Shown: piece after piece, positions 1 through 5,315 of the stretch
Position numbering within the stretch: the stretch's first letter is position 1
How the letters are laid out: each line of letters begins with the position of its first letter
DNA from: Bacteriovoracaceae bacterium UBA7695
Lineage (GTDB): Bacteria > Bdellovibrionota > Bacteriovoracia > Bacteriovoracales > Bacteriovoracaceae
Direction of reading: 5' to 3'
DNA length: 9,114 nucleotides
NCBI GenBank assembly: GCA_002482685.1
Contig: DLGL01000073.1
Coordinates: 1 to 9,114, forward strand
The notes under the pieces: generated by a model
Seen by the model: the letters and a program-made list of their open reading frames with translations, nothing else
What the model was told of the DNA's origin: nothing
Databases searched by the model: none
Position numbers and translations under genes: made by a program

Positions 1-800
1 CCCACCACACTTCTCACTTGTGGACGGGAAAGCGAGACGGGAACAAGAGTTGTTGTGGAACCTGAAACAACTTGTTTAATTAAACCCTGGTCTAAAACTT
101 TTGCGTATGAGTAGAGACATTCTTCTCCAACCTGTAAACCATCACAAAGGCCCACGCCGGTAAATGTTGGGTCGTCGGTGACTTTTAGACCCCGACAGAA
201 TAAACCCGAATCGCGGTTATCCTGAGTAGGAGTTGATCCCGGAGTTGAATAATCATTGTAATCATAAAGATCATAAGGAAGTCGTATAGAGCGGAATGGC
301 TCTGATCGCAAATCCATAACCAGAACATGGATATTAGTTTGCGGAGTAATTCCCGGGGCCGTAGCGACCACACCTGTGATAGTCACGGGTTCACTGTTAA
401 CACCAAATTTAAATCGAACTTTAACGTGACGATTGGCCAGTGAAGCGATGTTAATACCGGCAAGGTATAGTTTCCCGGCAAAGTTTTTTGGTAGTGTAAG
501 TTTTCGCACGTAACTTCCGCCGCCAGCATAACCGGTGCCTGAAGAATAATTAGGATCGCTTGAAAGATTGGGTTCAATTAAATGACGAATCTCAACCGTT
601 GGATTAAGGGAAGTTGTATCCCCTCCACCCGCGCCACTTGTCGCTCCTGCGCCAGCACCAGTTGTGCTTTCTCCGACAGGAACTGCGGAATTAAAACCCT
701 GACGAGTGGAAGCCACATCTCCAGGCATACAACTTGTAGCGATGAAACTCATCGCTAAAATCATACTGATTGTTTTCTTCCCTAAACACTTATAGACCAT
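1..800 (-). CDS. Putative lipoprotein, C-terminus beyond the window
   Basis: The minus-strand frame stays open from an ATG at 798-800 to the left edge (266 codons seen, no stop), so the gene is partial. The N-terminus has basic residues (K4, K8, K9), a hydrophobic core ISMILAMSFIA and a lipobox-like ATSC, with Cys24 as the probable lipidated residue; the -3 residue is Ala, less usual than Leu. Residues about 44-64 are a Gly/Thr/Ser/Ala-rich flexible linker. The rest looks like a beta-rich extracellular domain, with a Tyr/Asp-rich patch (175-184) and Cys202, Cys219 and Cys228. I do not recognise a family. The start is chosen for AGAGGA at 810-815, nine bases upstream; in-frame ATGs at codons 13 and 17 would remove the basic N-region. 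A weak -10-like GATAAT lies at 853-858 (minus). The 971-997 hairpin probably separates it from the nuclease gene upstream. Confidence 0.8.
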   Translation of the reverse strand, partial: MVYKCLGKKTISMILAMSFIATSCMPGDVASTRQGFNSAVPVGESTTGAGAGATSGAGGGDTTSLNPTVEIRHLIEPNLSSDPNYSSGTGYAGGGSYVRKLTLPKNFAGKLYLAGINIASLANRHVKVRFKFGVNSEPVTITGVVATAPGITPQTNIHVLVMDLRSEPFRSIRLPYDLYDYNDYSTPGSTPTQDNRDSGLFCRGLKVTDDPTFTGVGLCDGLQVGEECLYSYAKVLDQGLIKQVVSGSTTTLVPVSLSRPQVRSVV

Positions 801-809
801 AGTCCTTGA

Positions 810-815
810 TCCTCT
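810..815 (-). promoter_or_regulatory. Ribosome binding site of the lipoprotein gene
   Basis: On the minus strand AGAGGA sits nine bases before the ATG at 800. A second purine patch, AAGGA, is only two bases from the ATG, too close to work. The site favours the first ATG over the in-frame ATGs at codons 13 and 17, which lack such a match. Confidence 0.5.
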
Positions 816-970
816 GATGGATTTATCGGGCTTATTGATGATTATTCTTAAGATTATCGCCTAAATAGAAGAGAGTGCAGGAATTTCCTAGAGGATGTGC
901 GTACTTTTGAGGGGTTAGTCTTATCCGAGTGATTCAGAAAAGCTTTGAGAAGGCCCGTTTTATGGCCACT

Positions 971-997
971 TCAGGACCCAAAGAGTTTGGGTCCTGA
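971..997 (-). terminator. Hairpin downstream of the nuclease operon
   Basis: This is a perfect 12-bp stem (arms TCAGGACCCAAA and TTTGGGTCCTGA) with a three-base loop, starting 12 bases past the nuclease stop codon on the minus strand. No T-run follows directly; the next bases are AGTGGCCATAAAACGGGCC and then a T-richer stretch. It is therefore an imperfect intrinsic terminator, or an mRNA 3'-end stabiliser. It lies between two same-strand genes, so it probably insulates the lipoprotein gene from the nuclease operon. Confidence 0.6.
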
Positions 998-1009
998 GAG
1001 CCGAAGGTC

Positions 1010-1846
1010 TTATTTTAAATTATCATTCAGAAGTTTTGCTAAACGCACACCTGCCTGAAACAGGCGTTTTTCAATAACTGGTAAATGCTTATAAGCATAC
1101 TCGTACGAGAGTTTTGGCATCTGCTCCGGGGTAACTTCTTTTAGGCAATAAGTAAGAACAGACATGGGCTCAGTTGTTGGAGCAATGTCAGCTGGATAAA
1201 GTGTCGGCACAAGATCTTTTGATTCTTTGACCCAATCAATCACAGACCCACTTCGGGCCGCACGAAATTCCTCTGCAGTCTTTCCTTCTGAAACAAACTT
1301 CGCCATTTCAGTGTAGCTCAGGTTTGTGAAGTCGATCATTCCCTCATCCCATAAAGCGTGAAGGTTGTAGGGCTTAGACATGTAAGTCACTTTACAATAA
1401 TTTCCACCCTGATCTGTTCCATTCCCTACATGCAGAGGCATGTGAGCATCGCCAATGAGGTGAACAATAAATTTCAGAGCGAATTCTTTTTTATCATCAG
1501 TTGCAATGGGGTCGCGAAGGACTGCAGTTTGCTCTTCAATTTGTTTGAGCATAAATCCTGTCGTTGAATCTTCCTCAGCCGCGCTATGATCATGGTCATC
1601 TTTCTGCCAGGTCGTGTAGTGCCAGTTGAAGGTATGCTGATAAGTTGTTGGTTCAGATTTAATTTCATCTGGCCAGGTTGAAACACGTGCCAGGCTCTGA
1701 CCTTTAAGAATTTTGTTCACTTTAACAAGTGTACCAATTTCGAGATGTTTCGTAGCAACTTCCCCTACTACACGGTGACCTGTATTTCCCCATGCGAAGA
1801 CAGCACCCGAAGACATTAGCGCAAGAGCTGCAATGAAAGATTTCAT
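1010..1846 (-). CDS. Exported S1/P1-family zinc nuclease
   Basis: The family cuts single-stranded DNA and RNA with a three-zinc centre and usually releases 5'-nucleotides outside the cytoplasm. The 278-residue protein starts with a signal peptide whose likely cut (AVFA|WGN) leaves Trp19 as the mature first residue, as the family requires because the amino-terminal Trp binds zinc. All nine ligand positions can be matched by spacing to P1 nuclease: Trp19, His24, Asp60, His76, His129, Asp133, His139, His163 and Asp167 (motifs WGNTGH, WHY, HLIGDAHMPLH, NLHALWDE). Cys151 and Cys234 could form a disulfide. The length fits the family. The start overlaps the upstream asparaginase-like stop (ATGA), and its ribosome site lies inside that gene, so the two are probably translated together. 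A nutrient-salvage or prey-nucleic-acid role is inference; substrate preference cannot be read from sequence. Confidence 0.93.
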   Translation of the reverse strand: MKSFIAALALMSSGAVFAWGNTGHRVVGEVATKHLEIGTLVKVNKILKGQSLARVSTWPDEIKSEPTTYQHTFNWHYTTWQKDDHDHSAAEEDSTTGFMLKQIEEQTAVLRDPIATDDKKEFALKFIVHLIGDAHMPLHVGNGTDQGGNYCKVTYMSKPYNLHALWDEGMIDFTNLSYTEMAKFVSEGKTAEEFRAARSGSVIDWVKESKDLVPTLYPADIAPTTEPMSVLTYCLKEVTPEQMPKLSYEYAYKHLPVIEKRLFQAGVRLAKLLNDNLK

Positions 1847-2367
1847 AAGTCGATCTCCTCAAAAGTACCAAGTTGTTTATTTTTGCGAAACTTTGGAACC
1901 GTAAATAATTTGCCGTGGAAAGTAACGTAATAGCCGGGCCTCATGATCCGGGCCGCGAAGATGGCCTCAATAACATTTTGGGCAGCATCTGAATCATCAA
2001 ATCCAAGAGGCTTCATCGCCCCTGTGAAAACAACAGGCACGTTGATTTCTTTTAAATTATCAAAACAGTAGCGGGCCGTGACATCCATTGTATCGGTTCC
2101 GTGAAGAACGATCACCGGATTACCAAATCGCGAATAAGTTTTAATCGAATCTAGAATGGAGGCCCGGTCTTTATCGTCCATGAACAAGGAATCCTTGGAC
2201 ATGATCTGCTTAACCTGGATTTCAGTGTAAGGCAGACGCAAGCGCTGAAGGATTTTATTTTTGACGATGGTGTCTTTGTTTTGAAGGGAGCCCTCAAATT
2301 CATCGTAGATTTTTTCAATCGTTCCGCCGGTAGTCAGAATATAGAGAGGTAATATTTCGTTACTCAT
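1843..2367 (-). CDS. Short asparaginase-like protein (N-terminal domain only)
   Basis: The type I/II asparaginase fold hydrolyses L-asparagine (or glutamine) to aspartate and ammonia. This 174-residue protein has only the N-terminal catalytic half; classical enzymes have about 330 residues. Visible motifs are TTGGTIEK (nucleophile-type Thr16), SKDS (57-60, substrate-binding region), HGTDTM (Thr91, Asp92) and GAMKP. Lys162 near the C-terminus probably matches the catalytic lysine of the triad. The C-terminal domain, which in classical enzymes completes the neighbour's active site, is absent, and the next bases start the nuclease, so no remnant remains. There is no signal peptide, so it is probably cytoplasmic. 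Short asparaginase-domain proteins are known in bacteria, so this may be a natural form rather than a broken gene; activity is uncertain. The ribosome site is weak (AAGGG about 11 bases before the ATG). Confidence 0.85.
   Translation of the reverse strand: MSNEILPLYILTTGGTIEKIYDEFEGSLQNKDTIVKNKILQRLRLPYTEIQVKQIMSKDSLFMDDKDRASILDSIKTYSRFGNPVIVLHGTDTMDVTARYCFDNLKEINVPVVFTGAMKPLGFDDSDAAQNVIEAIFAARIMRPGYYVTFHGKLFTVPKFRKNKQLGTFEEIDL
1855..1860 (-). promoter_or_regulatory. Nuclease ribosome site inside the upstream gene
   Basis: On the minus strand GAGGAG lies eight bases before the nuclease ATG and forms two Glu codons near the end of the asparaginase-like protein (…EEIDL). With the four-base ATGA stop/start overlap this is a typical translational-coupling arrangement. 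Confidence 0.75.
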
Positions 2368-2470
2368 TTCTGTGAGTGCCCTTGACGTTTATGTATTCAG
2401 CACCATATTTTTAGTTGATTATTACGCTAAATGACAAGACGACAAAATGACACTACTAAGGGAGTGAGTA
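2368..2470. promoter_or_regulatory. Divergent promoter region, asparaginase operon / htpG
   Basis: The 103-base gap between two divergent genes must hold both promoters. Toward htpG, TTGACG (2382-2387) is followed after 18 bases by TATTTT (2406-2411). On the minus strand TTGTCA (plus 2432-2437) is followed after 18 bases by TAAAAA (plus 2408-2413). Both are only partial sigma70-type matches, and the two -10 boxes overlap. No heat-shock sigma site or CIRCE-type inverted repeat was recognised. The htpG ribosome site AAGGGAG is at 2458-2464, six bases before its ATG. Confidence 0.35.
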
Positions 2471-4348
2471 ATGAGTACACGTAAGGGTTCGATTTCAGTT
2501 AAAACCAACGATATTTTTCCTATCATTAAGAAGTGGCTTTACTCGGAGCATGATATTTTTATCCGGGAATTGGTCTCAAACGCCTGTGATGCCATCTCCA
2601 AACGCCATACTTTGGCCCGCTCACAAGGTCATGAAACTCCGGATGGAAAAGTAAAAATTGAAGTCGATAAAGAGAATAAGACCATCACTTTTATTGATAA
2701 TGGTCTTGGGATGAATGAGGCAGAAGTTGAAAAATACATCGCTCAACTTGCTTTCTCTGGGGCAGAAGAGTTCGTTAAGAAAATGAAAGATGAAGGTAAT
2801 AATTCTGCCAAAGATGAAATCATCGGAAAATTCGGTCTTGGATTTTATTCAGCTTTCATGGTGGCAGAAAAAGTAGAAGTGGAATCTCTTTCAATGGTTC
2901 CTGGTTCAACTCCTACCAAGTGGATCTGTCTTGGTGACACTGATTATGAATTCACTGAATCCACTAAATCTGAAGTTGGAACAACTATTAAGCTCACCAT
3001 TAATGCTGAGTCAGAAGATTTTCTGGATGCCTGGAAAGTACGGGAAACTTTAACTCGTTACTGTGATTTTATGCCTCAGCCAATTGCCTTGCTTGATCTT
3101 TCAGATAAGGAAGCGAAAGAAGAAATCATTAACGAGACCACACCAATCTGGAAAAAAGACCCCGCAACTCTTAAAGATGAAGACTACAAAACGTTTTACA
3201 AAAAAATGTTCCCTATGGATCAAGAGCCACTCTTCTGGCTCCATCTTAATGTGGATCATCCTTTTACTTTGCAGGGTGTACTTTTCTTTCCAAAGATTAA
3301 CGCTAACAAACCAGTTCAAGATAACGGCATTAAACTTTATTCTAAACAGGTTTTTGTTTCTGATAGCGTGAAGAGCGTTGTTCCAGACTTTTTGGGACTT
3401 CTCAAAGGGGCCATCGATTCAACTGATATTCCTCTTAACGTTTCACGCTCTGCCCTTCAGGGTGACCCAAACATCAAGAAAATTTCAAATTACATTATTA
3501 AGAAAGTCGCTGAGTCATTAAAGAAACTCTTCAACACTGACCGCGAGCGCTATGAGAAGGCCTGGGAAGATATTGGTCTCTTTGTGAAATACGGATGTAT
3601 GCAGGATACGAAGTTTGATGAGGTCATGAGGAAATTTGTCCTCTTTAAAAATTCTGAAAACAAACTTGTTACACTGGATGAGTACCAGGAATCCATCCCT
3701 GAATCTTACAAAGAAAAGCTTAAAGAAAAATATGTCTACTTTGAGAAAAACCAAAGTGATGAGTCTCTCAGAAAGCAGCTTCTCTCCGAAGGGATCCATG
3801 TTCTTGAGACAGATCAGTATATTGACCCACATTTCATGCAGCACGCAGAGATGAGTAAGCAAGAAGAGAAGTCTTTTAAGTTTGCGGCCATTGACTCAGA
3901 AGTTGAAAACCTACTCGATAGTGCAACGACTTCTGCCGATGACATCAAGATCAAGGAATTCTTCCAGCAGGTATTAGTTGGGGAAGATAAGGATCTTGGA
4001 ATGAAGCTTGACGTTGACGTGAAGAACCTTAAAAACGCTTCTTCAAGTGCATACTTTAAAGTTGATGAGAACATGAAGCGCTTCCAGCAAATGACTAAGT
4101 CTATGGGGAATACGGCCTTCTCTATGCCGGTTAAGAAAACATTGGTGGTTAATCCATCAAACACCTTAATCAAGAATGCCATGAAGATTTGGGAGAAAGG
4201 CGAGAAGAAGGATTTGGCCGAGAAGATTTGCCACCACGTTCAGGACCTGGCCTCTCTTTCTTCGGAGGGTTTAACCTCGGAAGAAAAAGAAAAATTTGTT
4301 TCTCGCAGTCAGTCTCTGGTTCAAGAGCTCTCGGGATTTATCGTTTAA
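2471..4348 (+). CDS. htpG: Molecular chaperone HtpG (Hsp90 family)
   Basis: HtpG is the bacterial cytosolic Hsp90, an ATP-driven homodimer that remodels client proteins, often with DnaK. The 625 residues match the usual bacterial length. The N-terminal GHKL ATPase domain has FIRELVSNACDA (Glu33 catalytic, Asn37 for magnesium), the nucleotide-contact motif DNGLGM (76-81), the glycine-rich lid IGKFGLGF (118-125) and GTTIKL (170-175). The middle domain carries LNVSR (322-326), whose Arg326 corresponds to the conserved arginine that contacts ATP, and FFPK near 272. The C-terminal dimerisation domain (about 500-625) is complete. It lacks the charged linker and MEEVD tail of eukaryotic Hsp90, as expected for bacteria. 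It appears monocistronic: divergent from the asparaginase operon, with its own AAGGGAG ribosome site and a strong hairpin ten bases past its stop. No defect was seen. Confidence 0.98.
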   Translation: MSTRKGSISVKTNDIFPIIKKWLYSEHDIFIRELVSNACDAISKRHTLARSQGHETPDGKVKIEVDKENKTITFIDNGLGMNEAEVEKYIAQLAFSGAEEFVKKMKDEGNNSAKDEIIGKFGLGFYSAFMVAEKVEVESLSMVPGSTPTKWICLGDTDYEFTESTKSEVGTTIKLTINAESEDFLDAWKVRETLTRYCDFMPQPIALLDLSDKEAKEEIINETTPIWKKDPATLKDEDYKTFYKKMFPMDQEPLFWLHLNVDHPFTLQGVLFFPKINANKPVQDNGIKLYSKQVFVSDSVKSVVPDFLGLLKGAIDSTDIPLNVSRSALQGDPNIKKISNYIIKKVAESLKKLFNTDRERYEKAWEDIGLFVKYGCMQDTKFDEVMRKFVLFKNSENKLVTLDEYQESIPESYKEKLKEKYVYFEKNQSDESLRKQLLSEGIHVLETDQYIDPHFMQHAEMSKQEEKSFKFAAIDSEVENLLDSATTSADDIKIKEFFQQVLVGEDKDLGMKLDVDVKNLKNASSSAYFKVDENMKRFQQMTKSMGNTAFSMPVKKTLVVNPSNTLIKNAMKIWEKGEKKDLAEKICHHVQDLASLSSEGLTSEEKEKFVSRSQSLVQELSGFIV

Positions 4349-4357
4349 TACAAAACA

Positions 4358-4387
4358 AGAAGGCCCGGTATTTCTACCGGGCCTTCT
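4358..4387. terminator. Bidirectional terminator, htpG / DksA-like gene
   Basis: This is a perfect 13-bp stem (AGAAGGCCCGGTA and TACCGGGCCTTCT) with a four-base loop between two convergent genes. Read on the plus strand the loop is TTTC and the following bases (CATAACCG) are not T-rich. Read on the minus strand the loop is GAAA, a stable GNRA tetraloop, followed by TGTTTTGTATT. It should therefore work better for the minus-strand DksA-like transcript while also ending htpG mRNA, whose stop is ten bases upstream. The ten-base motif AGAAGGCCCG also occurs at 948-957. Confidence 0.85.
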
Positions 4388-4429
4388 CATAACCGTTTCT
4401 ACTACTACTCTCTATCTACACGACTATTT

Positions 4430-4909
4430 CTAGCCCACAATATCCTGGTAATCCATATGTCTTACTGAGTAATCAGAAGTCGATGTTTCATCAAGACCGA
4501 AGTTTTTACCAATCTGCTCGATCGGAAGAGCTCTGCCGCCTATTTTGGCAGATGCACGCCCGTGGTTAACAGTTTGGTTTTCTTCTTTCTCTTCAGCTTC
4601 TTTACAGTGGATGCACAGATCCGCTGTAGGACGAGCGAGAAGACGGTTGTAAGAGATTTCCGCTCCGCAGTCTTCACATTCACCGAAAGTCCCTTCTTCA
4701 ATCTTTTGAAGGGATTTCTGGACCTTCTTCATATAGATGGCGTTTCTGGCCTTCAGGCGGAAATCCATTTGGTTAGCCTTTTCAGATGAGACGATATCTA
4801 CTTCGTCACCTTCAAGGGTAGTTGGAGCAAGTTTGCCTTCAAATACTTCTTCTTCAGAAAGAATTTCTAGAAATAAGTTTTTGAATTGTTCGATTGTTGC
4901 TTTTTCCAT
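4430..4909 (-). CDS. DksA/TraR-type C4 zinc-finger transcription factor, atypical
   Basis: DksA-family proteins bind the RNA polymerase secondary channel and, often with ppGpp, adjust initiation at stress and rRNA promoters. This 159-residue protein has a perfect zinc finger CEDC…CIHC (Cys78, Cys81, Cys99, Cys102; spacing C-X2-C-X17-C-X2-C) and the signature LLARPTADLCIHC. Coiled-coil sequence (about 43-72) leads into it. The acidic tip DxxDxA of DksA appears as Asp35-Glu-Val-Asp38-Ile-Val40, so both aspartates are kept but the alanine is valine. Only about 34 residues precede the tip, against about 70 in E. coli DksA, so the first helix is short. About 57 residues follow the finger instead of a short tail, with a conserved-looking IGGRALPIEQIG and an acidic end. 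The start has AAGGGAG (4917-4923, minus). It may be a DksA relative with a different role, so no symbol is given. Confidence 0.88.
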   Translation of the reverse strand: MEKATIEQFKNLFLEILSEEEVFEGKLAPTTLEGDEVDIVSSEKANQMDFRLKARNAIYMKKVQKSLQKIEEGTFGECEDCGAEISYNRLLARPTADLCIHCKEAEEKEENQTVNHGRASAKIGGRALPIEQIGKNFGLDETSTSDYSVRHMDYQDIVG

Positions 4910-4949
4910 AAAGCTTCTCCCTTAAAAGTAGAATCATCCGTAAAGTTTT

Positions 4950-4974
4950 GTCGGTTTCAATCCTTGATACCGAC
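4950..4974 (-). promoter_or_regulatory. Hairpin with GGA loop in the DksA-like leader
   Basis: Read on the minus strand, arms GTCGGTATCAA and TTGAAACCGAC pair over 11 positions with one A·A mismatch around a three-base loop, GGA. The core CAAGGAU matches the centre of the CsrA/RsmA consensus (ACARGGAUG), which is normally a GGA displayed in a hairpin loop. It lies 41-65 bases upstream of the DksA-like ATG, so it would be in the mRNA leader if transcription starts above it. It does not cover the ribosome site. It could instead be a DNA operator. Confidence 0.4.
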
Positions 4975-5026
4975 GGCCATTCCTTGGCAGAGTTTAGAAG
5001 GTAGACATCCGTGCTGTCGTTTTGAT

Positions 5027-5042
5027 CACTCATCCATGAGTG
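5027..5042. repeat. Palindrome in the divergent intergenic region
   Basis: CACTCAT and ATGAGTG flank a two-base centre, a perfect 16-base dyad. It extends to nine bases per arm (5025-5044) with one mismatch. It lies 118 bases upstream of the DksA-like ATG and well upstream of the plus-strand gene. This placement suits a transcription-factor operator; no known regulator motif was recognised. Confidence 0.45.
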
Positions 5043-5138
5043 GTCCTTCACATCTCTCGAAACACATTGAGCATGAATCGTGCCAAGTCGGGCATTATTG
5101 CATTTTTAAGTAGTTACGATTTTGCTTCATGACTGGAC

Positions 5139-5242
5139 CTTACAAACAGGGGCAAATTGGCTTTAAGGGTGGTCGATGCGGCCCTGATGCAGGGGCCAGT
5201 TAGACTATTTGCGCTGTCTAGGTGCACGTAAGACCCTGTAAG
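5139..5242 (+). ncRNA. Possible structured leader or small RNA
   Basis: CTTA (5139-5142) and CAGGG (5147-5151) can pair with CCCTG (5234-5238) and TAAG (5239-5242), giving a nine-pair closing helix with one four-base bulge. It encloses two hairpins: GGCCCTG/CAGGGGCC (5180-5197, one bulged G, loop ATG) and TAGAC/GTCTA (5201-5220). This makes a three-way-junction-like layout upstream of the gene at 5316. The stretch looks richer in G and C than the flanking intergenic DNA. I recognise no known riboswitch, tRNA, 6S, SRP or tmRNA signature. The pairing was found by eye and could be chance; the strand is assumed from the downstream gene. Confidence 0.25.
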
Positions 5243-5256
5243 TTATACGTAGTGCG

Positions 5257-5292
5257 TGGCAGCAATTTTAAAATAAGGATATAAGACTGCCA
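5257..5292 (+). repeat. Inverted repeat just upstream of the 5316 gene
   Basis: TGGCAG (5257-5262) and CTGCCA (5287-5292) flank 24 AT-rich bases, which contain the ten-base palindrome ATTTTAAAAT (5265-5274) and a -10-like TATAAG (5280-5285). It could be an operator overlapping the promoter, or a leader hairpin ending nine bases before the AAGGGAG ribosome site. Confidence 0.35.
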
Positions 5293-5315
5293 TCAATATA
5301 AAGGGAGATTTCCAG

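Larger units (their letters stand above)
4910..5315. other. Gene-free divergent region with several inverted repeats
   Basis: No convincing gene lies between the DksA-like gene (minus) and the six-cysteine protein gene (plus). Frames here lack ribosome sites and coherent composition. The stretch must carry two divergent promoters, but no clear sigma70 pair was found. It holds a hairpin at 4950-4974, a palindrome at 5027-5042, a possible branched structure at 5139-5242 and an inverted repeat at 5257-5292, each listed separately. The ribosome site of the plus-strand gene, AAGGGAG, is at 5301-5307. Confidence 0.6.

Noticed and set aside
185..577. Two minus-strand open frames at 185-373 and 383-577
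   Set aside because: Both lie in a different frame within the long open lipoprotein frame (1-800), which has a ribosome site, lipobox and sensible composition.
1358..1686. Open frames at 1358-1567 (plus) and 1474-1686 (minus) within the nuclease gene
   Set aside because: They overlap the well-supported S1/P1 nuclease, whose zinc ligands span the same bases, and have no ribosome sites of their own.
1843..2367. Asparaginase-like gene as a frameshifted pseudogene
   Set aside because: The missing C-terminal domain is not found in any frame downstream. The stop is built into an ATGA overlap with a functional-looking gene, and short forms of this domain exist elsewhere.
2368..2470. CIRCE-type heat-shock operator before htpG
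   Set aside because: No TTAGCACTC-N9-GAGTGCTAA-like inverted repeat is present in the 103-base gap.
3063..4392. Several open frames within and at the end of htpG (3063-3371, 3101-3319, 3518-3862, 3636-3854, 3814-4182, 4189-4392)
   Set aside because: They are shadows of the conserved htpG frame; the translations look like low-complexity frame-shifted sequence. The last one also runs through the terminator hairpin.
4562..5113. Open frames opposite or upstream of the DksA-like gene (4562-4789, 4737-4925, 4854-5051, 4886-5113)
   Set aside because: They overlap the zinc-finger gene or its leader hairpin, lack ribosome sites and have non-protein-like composition.
5129..5203. A 24-codon plus-strand frame from ATG at 5129 to TAG at 5203
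   Set aside because: No ribosome site precedes it, and it lies over the candidate RNA hairpin at 5180-5197. Such a short frame is expected by chance.
5130..5260. tRNA, 6S, SRP RNA or tmRNA in the GC-richer part of the gap
   Set aside because: No cloverleaf, SRP tetraloop motif, tmRNA acceptor or 6S-type long closing stem could be found by eye.
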